Positions 24,758 through 32,585 of a stretch of DNA of 32,585 bases are shown here, piece by piece. Every line of letters starts with the position of its first letter. The first letter of the stretch is position 1. This DNA is from an uncultured Scytonema sp. Its GTDB lineage: Bacteria; Cyanobacteriota; Cyanobacteriia; Cyanobacteriales; Nostocaceae. The DNA is taken from contig CALMVQ010000360.1 of assembly GCA_937873135.1 (NCBI GenBank), positions 1 to 32,585 of the forward strand, in the 5' to 3' direction. Made by a program: the position numbers and the translations under genes. The notes below the pieces were generated by a model. The model saw nothing but the letters and a program-made list of their open reading frames with translations, was not told the origin of the DNA and made no database searches.

Positions 24758-25495
24758 ATGATGAGTAATAATGTTTCAAAAATAGCACTTGTGACTGGCG
24801 CAAACAAAGGTTTGGGATTCGAGATTAGCAAACAACTGGCAAAACAAGAAATACAAGTTATCCTCGGCGCGAGGGATATTGCGAAAGGGCAGGAAGCCGC
24901 TGACAAATTGAAACAGCAGGGATTAGATGTTTACCCCCTGACTCTAGATATAAACAACGTCGAAAGTATTCAAAGTGCAGTCAATACGATTAAAGAGAAA
25001 TTCGGCACACTACACATTTTGGTGAATAACGCAGGTGTCATGCTTGACTGGACAACCTCCGTGTTTGATATTACCTTGGACACACTGACTCAAACGCTGC
25101 AAACCAATCTTTATGGTGCTTTCCAGCTTTGTCAACTTTGTATTCCACTGATGAAAGCATCAGGCTACGGTCGCATCGTTAACATGTCTAGCACCCTCGG
25201 CTCGCTGACGGATATGAGCGATCCAAACTCCCACTATGATGGCGTACAGAGTCCATCCTATCGATTATCGAAAACGGCTCTGAATGCGGTTACGGCTCTA
25301 TTTGCCAGAGAGTTACGAGGCACAAATATTCTGATCAACTCTGCTTGCCCTGGCTGGGTTCAGACTGATATGGGTAGTGAAGCAGCACCTCTAAGTATTG
25401 AGCAAGGCGCGGATACTCCTGTCTGGCTTGCTACGTTACCGGATGGTGGACCTAATGGTGGTTTCTTCAATAGTCGAAAACCTGTCGCTTGGTAA
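24758..25495 (+). CDS. Short-chain dehydrogenase, carbonyl reductase-like
   Basis: A 245-residue SDR. It has TGANKGLG (13-20), NNAG (90-93), Ser144/145, and Tyr168-Lys172 in YRLSK. GANKGLGFEI, ARELRG..ILINSACPGWVQTDMG and the C-terminal PDGGPNGGFF are typical of carbonyl reductase-type enzymes in plants and bacteria. AAGGAG lies close to a double ATG at 24758/24761. It is only about 30-35% like the upstream SDR by eye, so it is not a recent duplicate. Confidence 0.92.
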   Translation: MMSNNVSKIALVTGANKGLGFEISKQLAKQEIQVILGARDIAKGQEAADKLKQQGLDVYPLTLDINNVESIQSAVNTIKEKFGTLHILVNNAGVMLDWTTSVFDITLDTLTQTLQTNLYGAFQLCQLCIPLMKASGYGRIVNMSSTLGSLTDMSDPNSHYDGVQSPSYRLSKTALNAVTALFARELRGTNILINSACPGWVQTDMGSEAAPLSIEQGADTPVWLATLPDGGPNGGFFNSRKPVAW

Positions 25496-25622
25496 TGCTT
25501 ACTCACAAGACGAGTGTAAGATAAGTAATGCAATTTCTGTCGCATATCAAACTATGCCATGAAGCAACGCAACGCTCGTTCCGGAAGCAGATAAGAAGTT
25601 AAACCAATTAACGTCAAGAGCT

Positions 25623-26252
25623 TTAAGCAGTTACGATTTGGGTCAGATGCTTCAAGATACAAAGTACATCATATAACTCATTTCCAGGATTACGCACTTC
25701 AAACATCTTAGAGGTTCCATATTGAATAACTTCACCCTTAACTAATTTGATAAAAATGAAACTTCCGCCTGTAGTAATCATACCGAAGCTAGGTCTATCT
25801 GGGTCAGGATTACCTAACATATAAGCCAAAAGTTGCGCGAGTCCTTTTTCAATAGAATACTCTGCTTGTTTAGACTCAATAATCATAGCCCATAGTTGGT
25901 CTTTGAGTACTAAAGTATCTATTTTCCCCTTGATGATTACTCCTTCGTCTTCATCCGTAATGTCAATTTGTTCTTCAGCTTTGATATAAAAAGGTGTTAA
26001 ACAAAAATCTCCAATAAAAAGTATTGGGTCAACAATAGCTATTCTGACAACACTTTCTAGTAAAGGTGAATAATTTAAAAGGTTAAAATAACCCGCTTTT
26101 ACTTTATCTAAAAGTTGTTTATCTAAATCTGTAATTTCTGGTAAATCATCTTGCCATTCGCGGAAAAATTGGTCATCTAATACTAATTTGATACCGTAGT
26201 TATTAATTAAGTAGCGCAAGTCAATATCTTTAGCTTGTTTTGTCTGGGTCAT
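25623..26252 (-). CDS. PD-(D/E)XK nuclease-like protein, solitary
   Basis: A 209-residue protein that seems to hold a restriction-endonuclease fold. Glu66 precedes GKIDTLVLKD (Asp112), then IIESKQAEY gives Glu126-x-Lys128, the E..D..ExK arrangement of the fold. A QLLAYM helix follows, as in type I restriction R-subunit N-terminal domains. Cyanobacteria carry many such solitary proteins of unclear role. No methylase or specificity gene is near, so function in restriction is not supported by context. The protein looks complete. Confidence 0.75.
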   Translation of the reverse strand: MTQTKQAKDIDLRYLINNYGIKLVLDDQFFREWQDDLPEITDLDKQLLDKVKAGYFNLLNYSPLLESVVRIAIVDPILFIGDFCLTPFYIKAEEQIDITDEDEGVIIKGKIDTLVLKDQLWAMIIESKQAEYSIEKGLAQLLAYMLGNPDPDRPSFGMITTGGSFIFIKLVKGEVIQYGTSKMFEVRNPGNELYDVLCILKHLTQIVTA

Positions 26253-26479
26253 GATTGTGTAAGCTATCTATTACTAATCTACGGTATACAAATATAAATG
26301 AAGTACACAATAATCCTTACAAGGTGTAACCTTTCAGGGGGGTGCCGCAGAGCCCTGCCGTCAAAAGAAAAGTTTTGGTGTGAGCGCAAAAAATAGTAAC
26401 TAAAATGCAGAAGCGATTATCCTTTTATAGAGTTGGGTAAATTATTTAATTAAAGATTTTCATAAAAGCTGATCTCAAT

Positions 26480-26606
26480 CTATAGCAATCCTAAATCATT
26501 TGTAAAATTCTCTCCTCTCTCCTTTCTTGGCGCTCTTGGCGTCTTCTCTGCGAGACGCTGCGCGAAGGCGGTTAATAATTTTACGACTCAAATAGGACTG
26601 CTATAG
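26480..26606. mobile_element. 127-bp MITE with 30-bp terminal inverted repeats
   Basis: CTATAGCAATCCTA...GTAAAATT at the left (26480-26509) is mirrored by AATTTTAC...TAGGACTGCTATAG at the right (26577-26606): the outer 14 bases match at 13 and the inner 8 match fully. The core has a C/T-rich part and the palindromic GCGAGACGCTGCGCGAAGGCGG-like segment seen across filamentous cyanobacterial spacers. No transposase and no clear target duplication are present. Confidence 0.8.
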
Positions 26607-26851
26607 GAAAAATTGATCTGATGATTGTACACGCATTCCGGATTAATGTCATCAAATGCTAATCACAGACGGTATTGTTCTCTAACAGTTTTAGGTGATG
26701 CCACTAGTAGTTGAAGGCGATCGCTCTATTACCAATGCTGTTTACCTCCTTGTTCAGGAAGGCTGGAAAAACTGATTTTTACGTTCGTTTCTAAAAGTTT
26801 GTGGTTTACTGATAATAATTCCCCTCCACGCTCTAGTATACTCTCTTGAAA

Positions 26852-26922
26852 AATAGTTCTTATGTACTAAACGTATCTGTTTCTTGAGGGTGTGACAGTT
26901 GTGGGTGCGCGTGGGTGGGTTA
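26852..26922 (+). repeat. Dispersed 70-bp repeat, copy 2
   Basis: Matches 6243-6312 with 20 exact leading bases and about 80% identity over the rest, with small indels. See copy 1. Confidence 0.8.
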
Positions 26923-27211
26923 ACAAGAAACCTCAAAACTACCGTGTCAATAGCGTTTGAGATGCGCTTACCCTGACTCCCCCTGCTCTTTGAACAGCCT
27001 GCCTTAACGAATAAATTTCTTAACCAAGCAGTATTGGGTTGAGGGGATCAGCGAGATCTGGACATCGCTAACCGAACCGTATTGGAAGTTGTGAGGGTAG
27101 TTCACCAAGGTGGAGATCGCGACTGACACCCGATTGCTTAAAAACTTAGTTGATTAACATAAGTTAACATTAATGAGTGTGCTTACTCAGTCTAGATAGT
27201 GACATTAACTC

Positions 27212-28525
27212 ATGACGACTGTTCTCAAATCCGAAACCCCAACGAGTCGATTGTTTTCCAACCTTGAACTTGATGGAAACAAGCTAAACCATCAACCGGG
27301 TAGTGTTTTAGGAAGTACTGCTCTTGTAGCTGGCACAACGGTTGGTGCTGGAATTCTGGCGCTGCCTGCTGTTACATTCCCCTCTGGCGTTGTACCATCC
27401 ACAGCCTTACTGATTGCTGTATGGATTTACACCTTAATTTCGGGTTTCTTGGTTGCACAGGTGACTTTAAACACAATGAGTTCTGTGGGTCTGCCGAGTT
27501 TAGGTTTGTTAGTCATCATTGAAAGTACTCTAGGAAAGCTGGCTGCAAGAATTGCTGGTGGGGCATATCTGTTTTTGCACTATGCCATGCTTGTAGCATA
27601 TATTTCTCAAGGAGGAAGTATTCTTGTATCGGCTGTGGAAAAAATGTGGGGTGTACACAATGTTTTACCTGCATGGGTAGGAACAACGGCGTTCACTCTC
27701 TTATTCGGTGGCATTATGTATCTGGGGCGAGACAGGTTTATTGCGAAATTAAACAACGCGTTTGTCGCGATCGTCATTGCTTCATTCATCGGACTGTTAT
27801 TTCTAGGCTCGACTCAAGTTCAGCCTTCCCAATTGTCTTTTCAGAACTGGAGTGCGCTTCCTGCTGCCGTTTCAGTAATGTTTGTGGCTCTATTTTTCCA
27901 CACAATTATTCCAGTGATTACAGTTCAGCTTGAAGGAGACATCCGCAAAATTCGTCAATCCATTGTCATTGGTTCTGGTATTCCCTTAATCATGTTCCTG
28001 GCATGGAATGCTGTGATTTTGGGAAGTGTGAGTCCCGATCTGATACAGGGCCTTTCTACAGGCAAAACAGTTTTCGATCCATTGCAAACTCTACGTGACG
28101 GCGGCGCAGGAGAATGGTTAGGTGTCCTCGTATCCGTTTTCTCAGAGTTTGCGCTCGTCACATCATTTATTGGATTTGTCTACGGTTTGCTGGATTTCTT
28201 TAGAGATATTTCCCCAGTTTCCGCAAAAGAACCTTTAAATCGTCTACCATTATACTCACTCATTCTTTTCCCTCCTCTGAGTCTGTCAACACTAAATCCC
28301 AGCATCTTCTTTGCTGCTTTAGATTACGCCGGGACGTTCAGTATTTCAGTTTTAGGGGGCATTATCCCAGCCGTGATCTCTTGGAAACAAAGTCAAGAGC
28401 AGGAACACTTAAATAGTAAGACTCAATCGCTTGTCCCTGGTGGTAAAATAACACTGATTATCATGATTAGTGTGGCATTAATCATCATGATGAGACAAGT
28501 TATATATATTTCTGGATTGACCTAG
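27212..28525 (+). CDS. Aromatic amino acid permease (TyrP/HAAAP family)
   Basis: A 437-residue transporter with about 11 hydrophobic spans. The first span contains GSTALVAGTTVGAGILALP, the hallmark of the hydroxy/aromatic amino acid permease family (TyrP, Mtr, TnaB), which use a proton gradient to import tyrosine or tryptophan. FHTIIPVITVQLEGDIRKIRQSI in the middle is also family-typical. An amidase gene starts 8 bases after its stop codon, so the pair is probably one operon; amidase products could feed or use the transported compound. Confidence 0.92.
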   Translation: MTTVLKSETPTSRLFSNLELDGNKLNHQPGSVLGSTALVAGTTVGAGILALPAVTFPSGVVPSTALLIAVWIYTLISGFLVAQVTLNTMSSVGLPSLGLLVIIESTLGKLAARIAGGAYLFLHYAMLVAYISQGGSILVSAVEKMWGVHNVLPAWVGTTAFTLLFGGIMYLGRDRFIAKLNNAFVAIVIASFIGLLFLGSTQVQPSQLSFQNWSALPAAVSVMFVALFFHTIIPVITVQLEGDIRKIRQSIVIGSGIPLIMFLAWNAVILGSVSPDLIQGLSTGKTVFDPLQTLRDGGAGEWLGVLVSVFSEFALVTSFIGFVYGLLDFFRDISPVSAKEPLNRLPLYSLILFPPLSLSTLNPSIFFAALDYAGTFSISVLGGIIPAVISWKQSQEQEHLNSKTQSLVPGGKITLIIMISVALIIMMRQVIYISGLT

Positions 28526-28533
28526 AGTTGCTC

Positions 28534-29937
28534 ATGAATCAAGTTGATTTAGCTTTTACAACTGCATTAGAACAGGCACAGTTGATCCGTAGTCGAAAAG
28601 TGTCACCGTTAGAGTTAGTAGAAGTATATCTAGAACGTATTCAGCGATTGAATCCTCAACTAGGAAGTTATTTTACGGTGACGGCAGAGCAGGCGATCGC
28701 AGATGCCAAAGCCAAAACAGAAATGCTTCCAAACGCTTCCGAACTCCCACCGTTTTTCGGAGTACCGATTTCAATTAAAGACCTCAATAAACTTGCTGGT
28801 ATTCCTTGTACCTACGGAAATTCTGCATTATTAAACAATATTCCCGATCATGACGATGGGGTAACTTCCCGGATTAAGCAGGCTGGATTTATTATTTTGG
28901 GCAAGACGGCGACTTCAGAAATTGGTTCTTTTCCTTACACAGAACCTACGGTATTTCCCCCAGCTAGAAATCCTTGGAATTTAGAATTCACTCCCGGCGG
29001 TTCGAGTGGAGGTGCAGCTGCGGCAGTGGCAGCAGGATTGTGCGCGATCGCCCAAGGTTCTGATGGTGGCGGTTCAATTCGCGGTCCTGCCGCTTGTTGT
29101 GGTTTGGTAGGAATCAAACCATCGCGGGGACGGGTATCACATGCGCCAGTAGGCGATAGCTTGAGTGGGATTGCGACGAATGGTCCCATAGCACGTACAG
29201 TTGCCGATGCAGCTGCTCTTCTAGATATCATGTCTGGCTATATTACAGGAGACCCTTACTGGTTGCCAGATCCAAACCCTTCATTCATGACTGCTACAAA
29301 GCAAAAACCAGAGAGTTTGCGGATTGCCTTTTCAACTAACATTCCTCCTATGGGGGAAGTAGATGCAAGCTGTCAGCAAGGCGTTTTGCAAACAGTTCAA
29401 TTATTACAAGAACTTGGTCACATTGTAGAGCAAAAATGCCCGGACTTTACTGAGTTGGTGGAACCGTTCCAAATGGTTTGGCAATCCAGCATTAGTGTGT
29501 CAGGACTTCCAGCTGAAGCTTTGCAGCCAATGAACCGCTGGCTGTTGGCAAGAACGGGTTCTGCTGGTGAGTACCTCCGGGCAGTTTCCAAAATGCAAGC
29601 AGTTTCGCGACAAATAGTTGCATTTTTTGACAATGTGGATGTTTTGGTATTGCCAGTTTACATGCATTCGCCCATCCGTGTTGGAGAATGGGCGCACTTG
29701 AGTCCCGAAGAGACATTCCAAAATATTATTCATTGGGTTGCACCCTGTCCGCCAGCTAATGCAACTGGACAACCAGCGATCGCACTTCCTGTAGGTTTTG
29801 ACAGCAACAATTTACCTATAAGCGTGCAGTTAGTAGGAAAACCCGCAGCAGAAGCTACTTTGATTAGCTTAGCAGCGCAATTAGAAGCCGCTAAACCCTG
29901 GATTCAATATCGTCCTTCGCAGAGTCTTGAGTCCTAA
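28534..29937 (+). CDS. Amidase signature family hydrolase
   Basis: A 467-residue amidase. The Ser-cisSer-Lys triad is visible: Lys82 (PISIKDLN), Ser158 (PGGSSGGAAAAVAAG) and Ser181 (GSDGGGSIRGPAACCG). The length is normal and the C-terminal PANATGQPAIALP is conserved. It could be a general amide hydrolase rather than the GatA subunit, since no gatB or gatC is near. The start is ATG 28534; TTG 28528 is possible. It lies 8 bases behind the permease gene. Confidence 0.93.
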   Translation: MNQVDLAFTTALEQAQLIRSRKVSPLELVEVYLERIQRLNPQLGSYFTVTAEQAIADAKAKTEMLPNASELPPFFGVPISIKDLNKLAGIPCTYGNSALLNNIPDHDDGVTSRIKQAGFIILGKTATSEIGSFPYTEPTVFPPARNPWNLEFTPGGSSGGAAAAVAAGLCAIAQGSDGGGSIRGPAACCGLVGIKPSRGRVSHAPVGDSLSGIATNGPIARTVADAAALLDIMSGYITGDPYWLPDPNPSFMTATKQKPESLRIAFSTNIPPMGEVDASCQQGVLQTVQLLQELGHIVEQKCPDFTELVEPFQMVWQSSISVSGLPAEALQPMNRWLLARTGSAGEYLRAVSKMQAVSRQIVAFFDNVDVLVLPVYMHSPIRVGEWAHLSPEETFQNIIHWVAPCPPANATGQPAIALPVGFDSNNLPISVQLVGKPAAEATLISLAAQLEAAKPWIQYRPSQSLES

Positions 29938-30205
29938 GTACTGAGTCGTGCGTAGAATCGAAGAGTTTTACCAAAAGGACCATTGGTATTTGTACTCTTC
30001 ACTTCATATTTTTATTTAAAGCAGACGATAAACGGTGGAATTTGTTCTCCCAACTTTTGGATAGAAATCTCATGGCTCGCTTGGCTGCTGACTCTCGACT
30101 CCTTTACTTTCATAAATTTTTCAAGAAGTTATGGCAATCGTTACAAATAATTAGTAGATTTTTAGATAAGCTGGAAGCGCGGATCTGAGGAGCGAAGTCA
30201 GCTTT

Positions 30206-31042
30206 ATGCACTGGTTATTGTCTGGGTCTTTAAGCGTAGAAAAATTGACGGTTAGGATTGCAGATTTGCCAGCGTCCTTAGAAGGAACGACGCTGGTGCA
30301 ATTGTCAGATTTGCATTACGATGGTAAACGGCTATCAGAACAAATGTTAGAAAAAGCGATCGCATTCTGCAACCAAGCCGAACCAGATCTTATTTTACTA
30401 ACAGGCGATTACGTAACTGACGATCCTTCACCAATTCACGAATTAGTACTCCGACTCAAACACCTGCAAAGTCGCGTTGGTATCTATGCCGTACTTGGCA
30501 ATCATGATATATACTACAGTCGTTCTAAAGCAGAAATTACATCTGCACTCACAGGAATTGGAATTAATGTTCTTTGGAATGAAATCGCCTACCCATTAGG
30601 AAAAGAATTGCCAATTGTCGGATTGGCTGATTATTGGTCTCGAGAATTCAATCCCAAAGATGTGATGCATCAGTTAGATCCTGCAACACCCTGCATCGTC
30701 TTATCCCACAACCCGGATACTGCCGATATATTGCAAAAATGGCGGGTCGATTTGCAATTGTCAGGTCATACCCACGGCGGTCAAATAGTGATTCCAGGAA
30801 TTGGACCTATCGTTGTCTATTATAAAAAAGTTCTGTATAAACTTCCCAAAAAACTGCGACGATGGATACCACTTTTACGAGGAGACTGTTCTAAAGTCGT
30901 ACGACACTGGGAATGGTTTCAAGGGCTTCATAAAGTTGCAAACAACCAACTTTATGTCAATCGCGGTTTAGGAACTTATGCACCAGGACGTTTATTTTGC
31001 CCACCAGAAGTTACTGTAATTACATTACAACGCCAAGAGTAA
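30206..31042 (+). CDS. Calcineurin-like metallophosphoesterase (YkuE-like)
   Basis: A 278-residue two-metal phosphoesterase. All blocks are present: Asp35-x-His37 (SDLHYDG), Asp68 (TGDYV), Asn99-His100-Asp101 (LGNHD), His168 (LSHNPD), and His188-x-His190 (SGHTHGGQ). The closest well-known group is YkuE/YaeI-type enzymes, some of which act on UDP-diacylglucosamine or phospholipid-linked substrates. A GAGGAGCGAAG stretch lies about 10-20 bases before the ATG. No neighbour clarifies the substrate. Confidence 0.93.
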   Translation: MHWLLSGSLSVEKLTVRIADLPASLEGTTLVQLSDLHYDGKRLSEQMLEKAIAFCNQAEPDLILLTGDYVTDDPSPIHELVLRLKHLQSRVGIYAVLGNHDIYYSRSKAEITSALTGIGINVLWNEIAYPLGKELPIVGLADYWSREFNPKDVMHQLDPATPCIVLSHNPDTADILQKWRVDLQLSGHTHGGQIVIPGIGPIVVYYKKVLYKLPKKLRRWIPLLRGDCSKVVRHWEWFQGLHKVANNQLYVNRGLGTYAPGRLFCPPEVTVITLQRQE

Positions 31043-31067
31043 TTGCTGAATGCTTACCTGAAAACTT

Positions 31068-31115
31068 AACCGCTAAAAACTACGATAGAGTGCAGATCAG
31101 TAGCTTTCAGCGGTT
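31068..31115 (+). terminator. Hairpin after the metallophosphoesterase gene
   Basis: AACCGCTAAAAACTAC (31068-31083) and GTAGCTTTCAGCGGTT (31100-31115) pair with two mismatches. The 3' side continues TTTATTA, so it is a plausible but imperfect terminator 25 bases after the stop codon. Confidence 0.5.
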
Positions 31116-31270
31116 TATTATACAAGTATGTGAAAATCAGTGATTTGGTTAATTAACTAAGGTAGACAAGATTCGCAACCTATTAACTTCTAGTTATACA
31201 TCCTTCATTGCTGCTAGGTAGGTATGCACTTTGAGCTATGTATTCAATATCCTCCAAAACAACTTTGTGA

Positions 31271-31405
31271 ATTATAGGGAAACAACATCATTATAGAGGA
31301 TGGAACAACCCAGAAGAGATTGCGAGATTATTAGAGCGGGAGGCACAGGCTCTAACAAAAAATTTTTCTGAAGAACTTTCTTATTTGCGCCTGTTTATAA
31401 ATTAG
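31271..31405 (+). pseudogene. Possible gene remnant without a start codon
   Basis: The frame between stops reads HYRGWNNPEEIARLLEREAQ then ALTKNFSEELSYLRLFIN. It is amphipathic and protein-like but has no ATG, GTG or TTG near its beginning. It may be the tail of a decayed gene. I do not recognise the family. Confidence 0.3.
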
Positions 31406-31517
31406 CATTGCTTTTGCCGAGATTAGACCCTATATTAACCAAACTTTATTTACATTTAACTTTTGTAAAAAACTTACAATTATTGTCATAAAATTAGTAT
31501 ATTATACTTAACTCATC

Positions 31518-31628
31518 ATGTCTTTAGATAAAGTAACGTCTTCAAGCATGAAGGCTTGCAAACCTATCATTAGTACATGGAGTGTAGAAATCAAGCAACC
31601 TAAAATAGACAAAAAGCTTACTGTATAA
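31518..31628 (+). CDS. Possible 36-residue small protein
   Basis: An ATG-initiated frame of 36 codons (MSLDKVTSS..., one Cys near residue 14, C-terminal KIDKKLTV) ends 17 bases before the convergent WD40 gene. It has no membrane segment and no clear binding site. AT-rich TATTATACTT upstream could be a promoter. It may well be a chance frame. Confidence 0.2.
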   Translation: MSLDKVTSSSMKACKPIISTWSVEIKQPKIDKKLTV

Positions 31629-31645
31629 GTCTTTTAACTTTACTC

Positions 31646-32585
31646 TTATTGAAAGGGCAATAAGGTCACGATCTTATCTCCGTTGCCACTAGCAAGCGTC
31701 TTACCATCTGGGCTAAAAGCAACGCAGTAAATTGGACCTTCATTGACTGTGAAACTACGAAGTTCCTTGCCTGTCTCTACCTGCCAAAGCTTGATCATCT
31801 TGTCTTTACTGCCACTAGCAATGAACCGTCCATCTGGGCTGAAAGCAACAGCACAAACTTGATCGGTATGTCCTGTAAGAGTCCGAAGTTCTTTGCCACC
31901 TGAGAGTTGCCAAATCTTAATAATCTTGTCTGCACTACCACTAGCAATCAATTGCCCATCTGGACTGAAGCTGACAGAATTAATGCCGCCAAAAAAATCA
32001 GAATACCCCCTTAGAGTAAGGAATTTATCTTCAGCTAAATACCAAATTTTGATAGTTTTATCATTTTCGGCACCACCACTTGCTAAAATTTTGCCGTCAC
32101 GGTTGAATGCTACGCATAAAACCTCGTCTGCGTGCCCTGGAAGAGTATAAATCTCTTTATGTGTCTCTATTGACCAAAGCTTGATAGTCTTATCTTTACT
32201 GCCACTGGCTAATGTCTTTCCATCCGGGCTAAACGCTACAGAGTAAATTTTGTCTTTATGCCCTGTGAAGGTACGAATTTCCTTTCCCATCGCCACATCC
32301 CACAACTTTACAGTTTTGTCATCACTACCACTGGCTAAAGTCTTAGCATCTGGGCTAAATGCTACTGAATTAACTCCCCCAAATACGTCCGATTCTCCGT
32401 GTCCCTTGAGAGTGAAAGATTCTTTGCTAACCAAATGCCAAATTTTAATAGTTTTATCATCGCTACCACTGGCTAAAGTTTGTCTGTTTGGACTAAAGGC
32501 AATGGACATCACCTTGCCTGAATGTCCTTTAAAAGAGTTGATTGATATCGAGTTCTGCTTTGTTGGCTGAGATATTGGTGCGGGA
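31646..32585 (-). CDS. WD40 repeat protein, 5' end beyond the window
   Basis: The minus-strand frame is open to the window edge, so the ATG at 32512 is internal: upstream codons give SINSFKGHSGKV, the start of the first blade. Seven WD40 blades are visible with GH...V..VAFSPDG..LASGS.DKTIK.W patterning, enough for one complete propeller. The last blade ends KIVTLLPFQ. Blades 2 and 5 share an inserted FGG before NSVAFSP. Such C-terminal propellers in cyanobacteria often follow a kinase, NACHT or other effector domain, which would lie outside this window. Its role is probably protein binding. Confidence 0.93.
   Translation of the reverse strand, partial: PAPISQPTKQNSISINSFKGHSGKVMSIAFSPNRQTLASGSDDKTIKIWHLVSKESFTLKGHGESDVFGGVNSVAFSPDAKTLASGSDDKTVKLWDVAMGKEIRTFTGHKDKIYSVAFSPDGKTLASGSKDKTIKLWSIETHKEIYTLPGHADEVLCVAFNRDGKILASGGAENDKTIKIWYLAEDKFLTLRGYSDFFGGINSVSFSPDGQLIASGSADKIIKIWQLSGGKELRTLTGHTDQVCAVAFSPDGRFIASGSKDKMIKLWQVETGKELRSFTVNEGPIYCVAFSPDGKTLASGNGDKIVTLLPFQ

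Larger units (their letters stand above)
26253..27211. other. Repeat-bearing spacer
   Basis: About 960 bp without a gene. It contains a MITE (26480-26606) and copy 2 of the dispersed repeat (26852-26922). A frame from 26699 (MPLVVEGDRSITNAVYLLVQ...) of about 25 codons ends at a stop and may be a gene scrap. No RNA gene was recognised. Confidence 0.55.
31116..31645. other. Spacer before the WD40 gene
   Basis: 530 bases holding only two short frames (listed separately). The segment 31420-31510 is very AT-rich. Confidence 0.5.

Noticed and set aside
1-32585. tRNA, rRNA or CRISPR loci
   Set aside because: I scanned the spacers for cloverleaf arms, rRNA motifs and repeat-spacer patterns and saw none; a tRNAscan-SE/Infernal run would be more sensitive.

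Overview
The window comes from a cyanobacterium, most likely a filamentous member of the Nostocales. Four things support this: a dense set of oxygenic photosynthesis genes (psbO, psaI, psbE-F-L-J, ycf48, rubA, ndhC-K-J, ycf23), a SigF-type sigma factor next to psbO, many HIP1 octamers (GCGATCGC), and heptanucleotide tandem repeats and MITE-like elements in the spacers. The order assignment is inference; cyanobacterial origin is near certain.

Layout. Positions 1-1315 hold the wreck of a group II intron on the minus strand. Its reverse transcriptase stops just after the YADD motif, and a likely IS110-type transposase fragment sits inside it. After about 1 kb without a gene come psbO, sigF, a proline-rich lipoprotein with a PilP/GspC-like C-terminus, and a short companion gene. 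The accessory centrepiece is at 6.7-14.1 kb: a single-gene assembly line (adenylation domain, ketoreductase, carrier protein, thioesterase) followed by a 761-residue protein that I do not recognise. The synthetase gene is bracketed by a 19-bp direct repeat, and its 5' side carries a MITE-like inverted repeat.

From 14.37 to 20.2 kb the window is a photosynthesis block. psaI (+) faces the operon rubA-ycf48-psbE-psbF-psbL-psbJ (-), which builds the photosystem II reaction centre. The divergent ndhC-ndhK-ndhJ operon (+) encodes part of the NDH-1 complex and is followed by ycf23. Four of these short genes (psaI, psbJ, psbL, psbF) are below usual ORF cut-offs and were read directly from the sequence.

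From 20.2 kb to the end the genes are mostly single and accessory: a DegT/DnrJ/EryC1 aminotransferase, a FetB-type permease, a LuxR-type helix-turn-helix remnant, a DJ-1/PfpI protein, two short-chain dehydrogenases separated by a perfect 16-bp inverted repeat, a solitary PD-(D/E)XK nuclease-like protein, an aromatic amino acid permease closely followed by an amidase, a metallophosphoesterase, and a seven-bladed WD40 protein whose 5' end runs off the window. The spacers hold a 127-bp MITE and the second copy of a 70-bp dispersed repeat.

The best candidate for an undescribed system is the A-KR-T-TE synthetase plus its 761-residue neighbour. The enzyme lacks condensation and ketosynthase domains, its adenylation domain resembles the McyG-like loading type with an altered core motif, and a second partial adenylation subdomain follows the ketoreductase. 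It may activate a carboxylic or alpha-keto acid, reduce it on the carrier, and release it. The substrate cannot be read from the sequence.
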